DNA from: Gammaproteobacteria bacterium | Lineage (GTDB): Bacteria; Pseudomonadota; Gammaproteobacteria; HK1 | Direction: 5' to 3' | NCBI GenBank assembly: GCA_012103455.1 | Contig: WLWT01000002.1 | Span: 992,001 to 1,056,000 of the forward strand | DNA: 64,000 bases | Shown here: positions 35,304 to 44,518 of the stretch, piece after piece | How positions within the stretch are numbered: position 1 is the first letter of the stretch | How the letters are laid out: every line of letters begins with the position of its first letter | Notes under the pieces: generated by a model | What the model saw: only the letters and a program-made list of their open reading frames with translations | Databases searched by the model: none | Told to the model about the DNA's origin: nothing | Made by a program: the position numbers and the translations under genes

Positions 35304-35551
35304 CGATCGTAGATCTGTATCGTTGGTCTGTTCGAGCGCTCCTAATGACCTACTCTTGATAAATTCGAAAGGACTACAATCTGAGAGCCACGTCTGTCAT
35401 GTGAGTTGCATACGGAGCTTCTCTTTTCTCGTAGCCCTCGTGCAATTGCGGCTGCCATCGGAGGCGGTGCCTTAGTCAGTGTGCTATCTAATAGCTGGAT
35501 TCCGTTCATGCTTGGGCTGGCCGGAGAAGCGTTGCTAGGTTACTCCAATCA

Positions 35552-36424
35552 CTAAGCCTCCAGATGCCGCGCCGGCCAAAATTGCACGAGATAACTACCC
35601 ACAGGGCCGGCCAATAGAGAGACGAGATAGATAACCCCGGCGCAAAGAACGATCGCCGGACCCGAAGGCCAGTTGAGATGATAAGAACTCAATAGACCGA
35701 TGTAGCTGGCCAGGATGCCGAGTAAAGCCGCCACCGCCAGCAAGGCCGAGATTTCCCGTACCCAAAACCGTGCCCCCGCAGCCGGCAATACCAGTATGCC
35801 CACCGCCATCAATGTCCCCAAAGCCTGGAAGCCGCCGACCAGGTTGCTGACCACCAGGGCCAGGAACAACATATGCACCCAGAGCCCTGCGCCGGTCACT
35901 GTCCGCAGATAGTTGGGATCCACACATTCCATCACCAGGGGCCGATAGATAAGCGCCAATGTCAGTAGCGTAGCCGTGCATATGGAACCAGTCAGATAGA
36001 GCGCTGAGTCATCCAGCGCCAGCACCGCGCCGAACAGCACATGCATGAGATCAACGCTGCTTCCCTGCACCGAGATGATGAGCACGCCCAGCGCCAAAGA
36101 GATGATGTAAAAAGCGGCCAGACTGGCATCTTCTCTAAGCAGCGTGGAGCGGGCCACGGCACCGGATAAAAACGCCACCACCAGGCCGGCGATGAGGCCG
36201 CCTACGGTCATGGCCGGCAGGGATAAACCGGCCACTAAAAAACCCACTGCGGCGCCGGGCAATATGGCGTGAGCCATGGCATCGCCGGTCAAACTCATGC
36301 GCCGGAGCATGAGAAAAACGCCCACCGGTGCCGCACCAAGACTCAGCGCTACGCAGCCGCTTAAGGCGCGGCGCATGAAGGCGAATTCAGCGAAGGGCGC
36401 GAAGAGCAGGTCGTAGAGACTCAT
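35552..36424 (-). CDS. Metal ABC transporter permease (ZnuB/MntB type)
   Basis: The 290-residue protein has about eight hydrophobic helices and the ABC-3 family motif MLRRMSLTGDAMAHAILPG near the N-terminus, then GALxALGTLMAVGILVLPAA-like sequence near 200-220. Such permeases move Zn, Mn or Fe. It overlaps the ATPase gene by four bases. No substrate-binding protein gene is present in this operon, so the metal cannot be assigned. Confidence 0.9.
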   Translation of the reverse strand: MSLYDLLFAPFAEFAFMRRALSGCVALSLGAAPVGVFLMLRRMSLTGDAMAHAILPGAAVGFLVAGLSLPAMTVGGLIAGLVVAFLSGAVARSTLLREDASLAAFYIISLALGVLIISVQGSSVDLMHVLFGAVLALDDSALYLTGSICTATLLTLALIYRPLVMECVDPNYLRTVTGAGLWVHMLFLALVVSNLVGGFQALGTLMAVGILVLPAAGARFWVREISALLAVAALLGILASYIGLLSSYHLNWPSGPAIVLCAGVIYLVSLLAGPVGSYLVQFWPARHLEA

Positions 36425-37203
36425 GCGGCGTGTACGTGGCCGCAGACTTCGGCGTTATCGTCAAAAGCTTCCGAGATCTGCCGTGCCTTCAGCAGGTTTG
36501 CTCCCGTCAACACCGCCTCGGTACGGCCCCAATCAATGGGGTGGCGGGCCATTAGCAAGGTGTCGGGGAAGTGTTTACGCACCAACTCCAGATCATGCAG
36601 CACAGCCACGACGGTACGTGCTTCACCGTGCCAGCGCTGGATAAGCGCCATCAGATCAGCGGCGGTTTTCGCGTCGATGGCGTTGAACGGCTCGTCCAGC
36701 GCAATCACTTCGGCGTCCTGCAACAACAGCCGGGCAAACAGGACGCGCTGAAGCTGGCCGCCGGAAAGCGTGCCGATGGGCCGGCGCTCGAAGCCCTGCA
36801 GGCCCACGGCCACCAGTGCTTCGTATACCCGTTCACGGCGCGTGCGGTTAACGGCTTTAAAAAGACCTATCTCCCGCCATAAACCCATGGCGGTGAGATC
36901 GAATACGCTGATGGGAAAACTGCGATCGATCTGCGCTTGCTGCGGCAGGTAAGCGATGTTGCGCGGTGAAATGCCGTGTAGTTCGATGTTGCCATCGAGT
37001 GGGCGCAGGGTGCCCGCGACGCCCTTCAACAACGTGGATTTGCCAGCCCCATTGGGTCCTACCACTGCTGTCAGGCTGCCTTTTTGCACCTGGCCGCTCA
37101 AATGGTGCACGGCCGGGTGGCGCTCGTAGCCCAAGGTCACGCAGTCAAAGCTGATGACAGCGCTATTGACAGGGGCGCTATTGATTGGGGCTCGCCCGGT
37201 CAT
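36421..37203 (-). CDS. Metal ABC transporter ATPase (ZnuC type)
   Basis: ATG 37203 overlaps the stop of the preceding 44-residue gene (ATGA); a further in-frame ATG lies at 37233. The protein has Walker A (VVGPNGAGKST), the signature LSGGQLQRV, Walker B (EVIALDEPFNAID) and the switch histidine (AVLHDLE). It pairs with the downstream permease. The N-terminus INSAPVNSAV reflects a short in-frame duplication. Confidence 0.9.
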   Translation of the reverse strand: MTGRAPINSAPVNSAVISFDCVTLGYERHPAVHHLSGQVQKGSLTAVVGPNGAGKSTLLKGVAGTLRPLDGNIELHGISPRNIAYLPQQAQIDRSFPISVFDLTAMGLWREIGLFKAVNRTRRERVYEALVAVGLQGFERRPIGTLSGGQLQRVLFARLLLQDAEVIALDEPFNAIDAKTAADLMALIQRWHGEARTVVAVLHDLELVRKHFPDTLLMARHPIDWGRTEAVLTGANLLKARQISEAFDDNAEVCGHVHAA

Positions 37204-37334
37204 GCTTTGAGCGCCCAGAGAATCATGAGCCAAAGAGCACCACCCAGAGCCGCGGCGATCCCTATGCGTCCGGCCACGCCTAGTGCCGCCAGCGATGGAC
37301 GGGGTCTTGAAGTGTGGGAACCGTGCTGCGCCAT
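37200..37334 (-). CDS. 44-residue single-helix membrane protein before the ABC ATPase
   Basis: From ATG 37334 to TGA 37200 the frame encodes a charged N-terminus (MAQHGSHTSRPRPSLAALG) and one membrane helix (IAAALGGALWLMILWAL). Its stop overlaps the start of the ABC ATPase, which implies translational coupling. The histidines at the N-terminus could touch metal. It is too short for usual ORF calling and may be a transporter-associated small protein. Confidence 0.55.
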   Translation of the reverse strand: MAQHGSHTSRPRPSLAALGVAGRIGIAAALGGALWLMILWALKA

Positions 37335-37519
37335 GACTGGCCTACGGGGACTGCGCAAGATGTAGCAATATAGCACAAAGCGGCGGCGGCCCCTGCATGG
37401 GCACCACGCCCTGAAGCAAACTAATTTCCTGTTCTGATTAAGGTTTTACCCAGCCAAATCCGCCCTTGGCTGGTACTATTTTCACCGTCGGAACTGGTCT
37501 ATTAAACAGCGGAATCCCG

Positions 37520-38917
37520 ATGTCAAGCAACTCCGTGCCAATCAGCCCTGTGCCAATCAATCTATACAACTCGCTCAGCCGTGAGAAAACGCTCTTCGAG
37601 CCCGCCGATCCGCGACGCGTCACCATGTACGTTTGCGGGCCGACGGTTTACAGCTCACCGCACATAGGCAATGCCAGGCCCGCTGTGGTCTTCGATACCT
37701 TGTTCCGCTTGCTTAGCGCCTGTTATCCGCGCGTGGACTATGCCCGCAACATCACCGACCTAGACGACAAGATCAATGACGCGGCCGCAAAGCAAGGCGT
37801 GCCCATCAACGTCATCACCGATGAGTTCATCGACGTCTATCACGACGATATGGACGCCCTCGGCGTGCTGCCGCCCACGATGGAACCGCGCGCTACCCAT
37901 CACATCGAGCAGATGATCCGCCTGCTAGGCCAGCTCATAGCCACGGGATTTGCCTATCACGAGGATGGGCACGTGCTGTTCGAGGTAAACAAATTCGAAC
38001 GCTACGGATTGCTGTCACGCAGGGATAGGCGGGAAATGATCGCCGGTGCCCGGGTGGAAGTGGCTCCCTATAAGCGCGATCCGGCGGATTTCGTGCTGTG
38101 GAAGCCCTCCCAAGCGCCTGCGCAGCCTGGCTGGGATAGCCCGTGGGGATGGGGCCGGCCCGGCTGGCACACCGAATGCGTATGCATGATCGAGGAGCAC
38201 CTGGGTTCTAACATCGACATTCATGGCGGTGGCATAGACCTACAGTTCCCGCACCATGAAAACGAAATCGCCCAAGCCATGTGCGCCAACGACGGCGCCC
38301 CGTTCGCGCGGTATTGGCTACACAACGGCTTCGTCAACATCAACAGCGACAAGATGTCGAAGTCCTTTGGCAACGTGCTGTTGGTCTCGGATCTGTTGGA
38401 GCAGGCGCCGGGCGAAGCGGTGCGGTTCGCCTTGCTAAGCACCCACTATCGCAAGCCACTGGATTGGACCGGTGACACCTTGACCAATGCCAAGCGGGTG
38501 TTGGATCGGTTGTACGAAGGGCTTAATGCACTGGACGAGGAGGCGTCAGATCCGCAACGCAGGCCCCCACGGCTCGTCATGGCAGCCTTGGCCGATGACT
38601 TGAACACCCCCAAGGCCATCGCCGAACTGCACGAATTGGCGCAGCGGGCGCGCACTGGCGATGCGCAGGCAGCGCGGGACCTGCTGCGGGGCGGCCAGTT
38701 GATGGGTTTGTTCCAAGTGCCGGTGGATGAGTGGTTCGCCACCGAGGCGATGAATGCCGGTGAGGAAGCGCGCATCAACGAGCTGGTGACAGCCCGCGCC
38801 GCGGCCCGCAAACGTAAGGATTTCGCCGCCGCCGATGGCTACCGCGACCGACTGACGGCTATGGGTATCACGCTAGAAGACGGCCCTGAAGGGACCACTT
38901 GGCGTAAGTCGGGTTAA
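37520..38917 (+). CDS. cysS: Cysteinyl-tRNA synthetase
   Basis: From ATG 37520 the 465-residue protein has YVCGPTVYSSPHIGNARP with zinc ligand C39 and class I motif HIGN (48-51), the second zinc region RPGWHTECVCMIEEHLG, DIHGGGIDLQFPHHENEIAQ and KMSKS at 278-282. It charges tRNA-Cys. Start choice follows the family N-terminus (INLYNSLSREK). The 3' end sequence is partly duplicated at 39964. Confidence 0.95.
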   Translation: MSSNSVPISPVPINLYNSLSREKTLFEPADPRRVTMYVCGPTVYSSPHIGNARPAVVFDTLFRLLSACYPRVDYARNITDLDDKINDAAAKQGVPINVITDEFIDVYHDDMDALGVLPPTMEPRATHHIEQMIRLLGQLIATGFAYHEDGHVLFEVNKFERYGLLSRRDRREMIAGARVEVAPYKRDPADFVLWKPSQAPAQPGWDSPWGWGRPGWHTECVCMIEEHLGSNIDIHGGGIDLQFPHHENEIAQAMCANDGAPFARYWLHNGFVNINSDKMSKSFGNVLLVSDLLEQAPGEAVRFALLSTHYRKPLDWTGDTLTNAKRVLDRLYEGLNALDEEASDPQRRPPRLVMAALADDLNTPKAIAELHELAQRARTGDAQAARDLLRGGQLMGLFQVPVDEWFATEAMNAGEEARINELVTARAAARKRKDFAAADGYRDRLTAMGITLEDGPEGTTWRKSG

Positions 38918-39983
38918 GTGACGAGCGTGTGCCGCCGGGTGGCTTCGGGGGGAGAGACGGTGATCACTAATGTTAATTTTGACCTGACCCATTGCCTGGT
39001 GCTTGCCGCTCTAATGATCACCGGTGGGTTCTTCGGGGGAGCGATCAACTACTACCGGGAGGAAGAAGGAACCTGACCGGGATGATGGAGGGCGAAAGCT
39101 TCGGTTCTGGGAGCACGTGTTCATCGGCGTGGGTGTCGCGTTGGTGGTCCCCCTGTTTTTACAGATGATCGCGAGCGGGCTCGTGAAGGATGCGTCAACA
39201 GAGCCACATTTATACCTCGTGTTTCTGGGCTTTTGCGTAGTCGCGGCGGCAGCCTCGCACACGTTTATTGAAACGGTGACCAAGAAACTCTTGAGAGAAG
39301 TGCAGGCAAGCCGTACCGACGCGCAGAACGCTCGTGATGAAGTAGAGAAGATGCACAGCGAGGTAGCGGACAATACCTACGAAAAGTGGTTGCAACAATC
39401 TAGAGAGTATCGAGAGAAACGTCAGTACTTGGATGCACTCACAACGGCTGATCAGGCTATCCGTATTCATCCCGAAAAGGGGCGCGCGTGGGCACACAAG
39501 TCGGTGGCTGCTTACTACTTGAAGGATTTTCAAAAAGCGCTCGATTATGGCGAGAAAGCCGTTGAACTGGGCGCCCCTACCGAAGCTGACAAAGCCAAGT
39601 ACTTATTCAATTTGGCGTGCTATAAGTCGCATGCCTCTAAACCGATAGCAGAGACAATAGATACTCTTAAGGAAGCCGTTTCTTTGGATCCGTCTCTTAA
39701 AGATGACATAGCCGCCGATGAAGACCTTGCAAAAGCCCGCGAAGCGCTTCTTTTTAGGGAAGCGTTTGGTCTATAATACGGAGCCTGGGTGAAATGAACG
39801 AGTTTGAATCCGTGAAAATCAAAGAAGTTGTTTGAAATTAACAGCTTGCGATTGTTTTCCATCACAAGCTTTAAGCCAGTCAAAATACCTCTACTGCGTT
39901 AGTTCTTCCACTGCGGTTGTATCATGCCGCGCCACATCGCCGTACAAAAAAGCAGCCTAGCGCGGACCACTTGGCGCAAGTCG
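38892..39983 (+). repeat. 20-bp direct repeat of the cysS 3' end flanking the TPR gene
   Basis: GGACCACTTGGCGTAAGTCG in the last cysS codons (38892-38911) recurs with one change at 39964-39983, where it again encodes RTTWRKS before a stop. The two copies bracket the membrane TPR gene. This looks like an insertion or duplication using the cysS end. Confidence 0.7.
38960..39776 (+). pseudogene. Membrane TPR protein gene with a frameshift
   Basis: GTG 38960, preceded by GGGGGGAGAG, starts a frame with one membrane helix (LVLAALMITGGFFGGAINYY) that stops at TGA 39074. The continuation lies one frame over, with FIGVGVALVVPLFLQMIASG, then VFLGFCVVAAAASHTFI, a coiled coil and TPR-like helices (ALTTADQAIRIHPEKGRAWA) to 39776. 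A membrane N-terminus of the form GGxINYY followed by VPLFLxxISS is a family I recognise with TPR or pYEATS parts. So one base has been gained or lost near 39050, unless it is a sequencing error. Function unknown. Confidence 0.6.
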
Positions 39984-40240
39984 AATCACTAGAAATTATG
40001 CCAACGTGCCAGCTCGAAGCGGCTGGCGGGTGACTTCAACCTGCCCTCGGGGCTGTGCTGCGGCGTATCTGCGCTTTAACCTGTCCTCTTCGGAAAAGTC
40101 ATCCGGCTTTCCAGGTATTCCGGGCGCCTATGATCCCATCGTTCAACCTTCGCCAGCTACACCGGTGAAGGGGCATTCATTCAATGATCCCAGGTTATGC
40201 GAGATAACTGTCTAGAAGCCTTCGCGTAGAGGAAGCAAGC
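39777..40240. other. Spacer without a recognised gene
   Basis: This 464-bp stretch holds only the cysS-end duplicate (39964-39983). I see no gene, no clear riboswitch and no strong terminator before fhs, whose ribosome site AGAGGAAG is at 40227-40234. Confidence 0.5.
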
Positions 40241-41911
40241 ATGTCATCCGATATTGAAATCGCCCGGGCGTCCACCATGAAACCCATCACCGAGGTGGGT
40301 GAGCGGTTGGACATACCGGCATCGGCGTTACAGCCCTATGGCCATTACAAAGCCAAGGTGGACTTCGAATTCTTAGGCGCGCAGCAGAGCGAGTCCGACG
40401 GCAAGCTGATTTTGGTGACGGCGGTAACACCCACGCCCGCCGGTGAAGGCAAGACCACCACCACGGTGGGCCTAGGCGATGGTTTGAACCGCATCGGCAA
40501 GCGCACCGCCATCTGCTTGCGCGAGCCCAGCCTCGGCCCCTGCTTCGGCATGAAGGGCGGCGCCGCCGGTGGCGGTTACGCGCAAGTGGTGCCCATGGAA
40601 GACATCAACTTGCACTTCACCGGCGATTTCCACGCCATCGGCGCCGCCCACAACTTGTTGTCCGCCATGCTGGACAACCACATGCACTGGAACCTCGAGC
40701 CGAAGTTCGATCCGCGCCGGGTGGCCTGGCGGCGGGTACTCGATATGAACGATCGCTCCTTGCGCGATATCGCCATTGGCCTCGGTGGGATCACCAACGG
40801 CATGCCGCGCGAAAGTGGTTTTGATATCACCGTCGCCTCTGAGGTGATGGCGGTCTTTTGCTTGGCCGACAGCCTTGCCGATCTGCAAGAGCGCCTTGGC
40901 CGCATCGTGGTGGGTTATAGCCGTGCCCGCAAGCCCATCTATGTCCGTGACTTAAAAGGCGAGGGCGCCATGACCGTGCTGCTGCGCGACGCCTTGATGC
41001 CCAATCTGGTGCAAACCCTGGAGAACAATCCGGCCTTCGTACACGGTGGTCCGTTCGCCAACATCGCCCATGGTTGTAACTCCGTGGTCGCCACCCGTGC
41101 CGGCTTGAAACTGGCCGATTACGTGGTGACCGAGGCCGGTTTCGGCGCTGATCTAGGGGCGGAGAAATTCTTCGATATCAAATGCCGCAAAGCCGGCCTT
41201 AATCCGGCGGCAGCCGTGGTGGTGGCGACAGCGCGGGCGCTCAAGATGCACGGCGGTGTGGCCAAAAATGACCTTGCCAGCGAGAACGTAGCCGCCATCC
41301 GCAAGGGTTGCGAGAACCTGGGCCGCCACCTCACCAACATCGGCCGCTTCGGCGTGCCGGCACTGGTGGCCATCAACCGCTTCACCGCCGACACCGACGC
41401 CGAGATGGCGGCCATCGGCGGGTACTGCAAAGATCTAGACGTTGAGGTATTCGAATGTACCCACTGGGCTAATGGCGGTGCTGGCACCGAAGCCTTGGCT
41501 GAGCGCGTGGTTGCAGTGGCCGACAGTGGCGTGGCTGACTTCAAACCGCTCTACCCCGATGATATGTCTTTGTTCGACAAGATGGACACCATTGCCCGCG
41601 ACTACTATGGCGGCGATGGCGTGGTCGTCGAGCAGAAAGCGTTGAATCAGCTTAAAACCTTCGAACAGGCGGGTTACGGCCATCTGCCGGTTTGCATGGC
41701 GAAAACCCAGTACAGCTTCTCCACCGATGCGGCGAAAGTGGGTGCACCCAGCGGCTTTACCATTCCAGTGCGCGAAGTGCGCTTGTCGGCGGGCGCGGGA
41801 TTCATCGTCGCCATCTGCGGCGAGATCATGACCATGCCCGGCCTGCCGCGCCAGCCGGCGGCCAATACCATTCGCCTGAATGATCAGTTGCAGGTAGAGG
41901 GATTGTTCTAG
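40241..41911 (+). CDS. fhs: Formate-tetrahydrofolate ligase
   Basis: The 556-residue protein has the ATP-binding TPTPAGEGKTTTTVGL, the signature GGAAGGGYAQVVPMEDINLH and the C-terminal GEIMTMPGLPRQPAA. It makes 10-formyl-tetrahydrofolate from formate and ATP, feeding one-carbon metabolism. Length is normal. A 15-bp tandem duplication follows its stop. It stands alone on its strand, followed by a Trm112-like gene. Confidence 0.95.
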   Translation: MSSDIEIARASTMKPITEVGERLDIPASALQPYGHYKAKVDFEFLGAQQSESDGKLILVTAVTPTPAGEGKTTTTVGLGDGLNRIGKRTAICLREPSLGPCFGMKGGAAGGGYAQVVPMEDINLHFTGDFHAIGAAHNLLSAMLDNHMHWNLEPKFDPRRVAWRRVLDMNDRSLRDIAIGLGGITNGMPRESGFDITVASEVMAVFCLADSLADLQERLGRIVVGYSRARKPIYVRDLKGEGAMTVLLRDALMPNLVQTLENNPAFVHGGPFANIAHGCNSVVATRAGLKLADYVVTEAGFGADLGAEKFFDIKCRKAGLNPAAAVVVATARALKMHGGVAKNDLASENVAAIRKGCENLGRHLTNIGRFGVPALVAINRFTADTDAEMAAIGGYCKDLDVEVFECTHWANGGAGTEALAERVVAVADSGVADFKPLYPDDMSLFDKMDTIARDYYGGDGVVVEQKALNQLKTFEQAGYGHLPVCMAKTQYSFSTDAAKVGAPSGFTIPVREVRLSAGAGFIVAICGEIMTMPGLPRQPAANTIRLNDQLQVEGLF

Positions 41912-41917
41912 GCGGCC

Positions 41918-41947
41918 TTGGCCGAGTCTCTATTGGCCGAGTCTCTA
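41918..41947 (+). repeat. 15-bp tandem duplication after fhs
   Basis: TTGGCCGAGTCTCTA occurs twice without a gap, followed by a diverged third unit (TTGGGTTGGGTCTA). It starts seven bases after the fhs stop. Confidence 0.9.
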
Positions 41948-42018
41948 TTGGGTTGGGTCTATTGACAGGAGGACTGCGTTATCATGCAGCCCTCCTTCAG
42001 TTCGTTGCGAGAGCCGCT

Positions 42019-42285
42019 ATGCCAGTCGATGGCAAACTGCTTGAAATCCTCTGCTGCCCGATCACCAAAATCCCGGTGAAGATGTTGAGCGGCGACAAGC
42101 TGGCTGTCTTAAACCGCCTGGTGGAGCAGGGCGAGGCGCGCTACGCGGATGGCTCCGCTGTCACCGAGCCGCTCGGTGAAGCGTTGATCACCGAGAATGG
42201 CACCACCGTTTACCGGGTGGAAGAGGGGATCCCGGTCATGCTGGAGGAGCAAGGGATCCCGACTGCCCCCTTGGACGGTTTTTGA
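42019..42285 (+). CDS. Trm112-family protein (YcaR-like)
   Basis: From ATG 42019 the 88-residue protein reads LLEILCCPITKIPVKMLSGD and ends with YRVEEGIPVMLEEQ, matching small Trm112/YcaR-like proteins. Only one cysteine pair is present, so it should not bind zinc as archaeal or eukaryal Trm112 does. Its role in bacteria is not established. Confidence 0.85.
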   Translation: MPVDGKLLEILCCPITKIPVKMLSGDKLAVLNRLVEQGEARYADGSAVTEPLGEALITENGTTVYRVEEGIPVMLEEQGIPTAPLDGF

Positions 42286-42307
42286 GTGGTTGTACGCCTG
42301 AACCCGA

Positions 42308-42979
42308 CTACGCCCAGCCGCGGGCGGAGGCCACAGCATCGGCACGCCGCGTAGTCTCCGGCAGGCGGTAACGTGGCGCCAGATGTAACACCCAGGCTAT
42401 GGCCGTATCCAAACCGATGCGGTGCCCACAGGAAATATAGAGCGGTTGCACGCCGTCACGGGTGCGTAGCACGGCGCCGATTTCCTCCTCTTTGTCCATC
42501 AGTGGCACCCGCGAGCCGCGTTGCTGGAGGACGTCGCCGTGAGTGCCTATGAAGCGGCTCTTGGCCACACCGATGGACGGCCTATCGAGCAGCACGCCTA
42601 AATGGCAGGCGAGGCCGAAGCGGCGCGGGTGGGCATAACCTTGGCCATCGCAAACCACCATATCCGGCAGCTCGGGTAACTGTTCCATGGCGGTTAAGAT
42701 CGCTGGAATCTCGCGGAAGGACAGAAATCCCGGCACATAAGGGAACGATACCGGTTGCACCGTGACCGCCCGATCCACTTCTAGCAAGCTTTGCGCATCC
42801 AGCACCACCACGGCGGCGCGCACCTGCCGGGTGGCACGCAGCACACCGCAATCCACCCCAGCCACCGTCTTGATCTCGCCTAGGTCATCGGTTCGGGAGG
42901 CCAAGGGGCGTAGCCGTTCTTGCAACTCGCGGGCTTCAGCCGTGGTTAAGTCCCAGGGATGTTCGTGGTGCAGTTTCAT
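42308..42979 (-). CDS. nfi: Endonuclease V (deoxyinosine repair)
   Basis: The 223-residue protein has the family motifs GVDCGV (first metal aspartate), PYVPGFLSFREIP, CDGQGYAHPRRFGLACHLGV and KSRFIGTH. It nicks DNA next to deoxyinosine. It converges with the Trm112-like gene. MITE copy 2 lies 37 bases upstream of its start, so the element may affect its promoter. Confidence 0.92.
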   Translation of the reverse strand: MKLHHEHPWDLTTAEARELQERLRPLASRTDDLGEIKTVAGVDCGVLRATRQVRAAVVVLDAQSLLEVDRAVTVQPVSFPYVPGFLSFREIPAILTAMEQLPELPDMVVCDGQGYAHPRRFGLACHLGVLLDRPSIGVAKSRFIGTHGDVLQQRGSRVPLMDKEEEIGAVLRTRDGVQPLYISCGHRIGLDTAIAWVLHLAPRYRLPETTRRADAVASARGWA

Positions 42980-43016
42980 TACATGTCGTCTTGCTGGCAG
43001 CGCCGTCTTGGCGATA

Positions 43017-43156
43017 GGGCACCGCTAAAAATAGTCATTTTTTCGTGAGTGCAAGGAAGCACCGCGCGCAGAACCGCAGTGTATAGGTCATACATGAGGA
43101 TTCGAGCACGGCGCTGACGCCGCAATCGCGGAAAAAGTGCATTTTTAGAGGTGCCC
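43017..43156 (-). repeat. 140-bp MITE-like element, copy 2 (inverted)
   Basis: The copy is in the opposite orientation to copy 1 and is flanked by perfect GATA duplications (43013-43016 and 43157-43160). Its ends read GGGCACCGCTAAAAAT and TTTTTAGAGGTGCCC. It lies between nfi and the DUF429 gene, which are divergent. Confidence 0.95.
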
Positions 43157-43213
43157 GATAGTTGTTTTGCGCTATTGTGCGCGCAGGACGCTTAACCATG
43201 CGACTGGCGATCA

Positions 43214-44032
43214 ATGCGCATCTACGGTGTCGATTTCACCAGCACGCCCGCGGCCAGAAAGCCGATCACCTGTGCGCTCGGTGAATTGGACGGCACGGCG
43301 TTGCGGGTGCGCCGGCTGCAAGCGCTCACATCGTTGCGGGCGTTCGAGCAATGGCTGGCGATGCCTGGGCCGTGGACGGCGGGCCTGGATTTTCCCTTCA
43401 GTCAGCCGCGGCGCTTCATCGAAGCCATGGGCTGGCCGGTGCAGTGGGAGGCATTGGTGGCCCACTTGGCCGGCTTGACCCGCGATGAATTCAAAGCTCT
43501 CATCAAAACCTACCGTGATGCGAGACCGCCTGGTGATAAACACCACCCGCGGACGGTGGATGCCAAGGCCGGTTCCAAGAGTCCGATGATGGTCTTCGGC
43601 GTGCCCGTTGGTCTCATGTTTCACGAGGGGGTGCCGCGGTTGGCGCGCGCTGGTGTCAGCGTGGTGCCCTGCCGGCGCAATGATGATGCTCGGGTTGCCT
43701 TGGAGGTCTATCCGGGGCTCGCTGCCCGCACGCTGATAGGCCGCACGCCGTACAAGAATGACGCGAACAAACCAGGAGAGGAGGCCCGGCGTGAAGCCCG
43801 TGCGTCCCTGCTGCGGTCCTTGTCAGGTGGGGGGCATCCTTATGCGGTGCGCGTGTCCATGAACCGGGCGTTACGTGAGACGTTGATTGAGGATGCCAAG
43901 GCGGATTGGCTGGATGCCGTGCTCTGCGCCGTGCAAGCCGCGTGGGCCGTTCGGCAAGGGCCTGGCCATGGCGTCCCCGAATCTATCGATACCCTGGAAG
44001 GTTGGATCGCCGATCCGGCCCTGTACGAATAA
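43214..44032 (+). CDS. DUF429 domain protein
   Basis: The 272-residue protein begins IYGVDFTSTPAARKPITCA and has WTAGLDFPFSQPRRF, an RTVDAKAGSKSPMMVFGVPVG-like block and a DWLDAVLCAVQAAWA segment. These acidic motifs (VDF, LDFP, DAVLCA) recall an RNase H-like fold, as proposed for DUF429. No substrate is known. It appears complete and stands alone. Confidence 0.8.
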   Translation: MRIYGVDFTSTPAARKPITCALGELDGTALRVRRLQALTSLRAFEQWLAMPGPWTAGLDFPFSQPRRFIEAMGWPVQWEALVAHLAGLTRDEFKALIKTYRDARPPGDKHHPRTVDAKAGSKSPMMVFGVPVGLMFHEGVPRLARAGVSVVPCRRNDDARVALEVYPGLAARTLIGRTPYKNDANKPGEEARREARASLLRSLSGGGHPYAVRVSMNRALRETLIEDAKADWLDAVLCAVQAAWAVRQGPGHGVPESIDTLEGWIADPALYE

Positions 44033-44146
44033 TCACTATCTTGGCGATCGGGCAACTTTACATTTCTTGACACTCTTGAAATCGGCCGGAAATGCCCAAT
44101 TCCTATCGTTGCCTTCACGATTCAATAGGGATGGGATTGCAAAGCA

Positions 44147-44257
44147 ATGTTTGATTACCGGTATGCGGATTTTCTGATCGACGAGACCGATGTGAGTGCT
44201 GCGTGGTTGTTGGCGGCGGTTTTGCTGGCATTGTTGCCGGGGCTGATGTTGTTGTAA
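44147..44257 (+). CDS. Possible 36-residue membrane peptide
   Basis: ATG 44147 to TAA 44255 encodes MFDYRYADFLIDETDVSA followed by one strong membrane helix (WLLAAVLLALLPGLMLL). No clear ribosome site is present. It could be a small membrane protein or chance. It lies upstream of decayed accessory genes. Confidence 0.3.
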   Translation: MFDYRYADFLIDETDVSAAWLLAAVLLALLPGLMLL

Positions 44258-44335
44258 GGCACGGGACGCTGCGTTTGTCTGTGCAAGATCCGCGCCGTAA
44301 CATGGCGTCTAGCGAGTAGCCGAGGGTACAGACGA

Positions 44336-44518
44336 ATGAGCGATCGCGAGCGTCAAGTGCGCTTGTTTCGGCATGGTTCCGAGCAAGCTTTGTGTATTCC
44401 CGCAGAGTTTGAAACGGAAGCTCAGGAAGCCGTGGTACACACCGGCTCATCGTTGCCGGGGAAGCCGCCATCCGTACAAAGCATTATCGTCGCGGCGCAG
44501 TTGCGGTACGGAGCGTAA
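44336..44518 (+). pseudogene. VapB/AbrB-type antitoxin remnant
   Basis: The first 35 residues (ERQVRLFRHGSEQALCIPAE) match the VapB antitoxin N-terminus. The C-terminal half that should bind the toxin is replaced by unrelated sequence, and no toxin gene follows. TAA 44516 ends the frame; the same frame reopens at once as an EACC1-like segment, so a recombination joined the two. Confidence 0.5.

Noticed and set aside
35236..35554. Plus-strand frames with a Gly/Ala-rich hydrophobic end (GGGALVSVLSN)
   Set aside because: The start-bearing frame and the hydrophobic frame are out of phase and opposite a better minus-strand frame; evidence is too weak.
38960..39076. TGA 39074 as a second selenocysteine codon
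   Set aside because: The homologous continuation of the protein lies in a different frame, so this is a frameshift, not a recoded stop.
40006..40215. Plus-strand frame and possible leader structure before fhs
   Set aside because: No recognised protein family and no riboswitch consensus that I can support.
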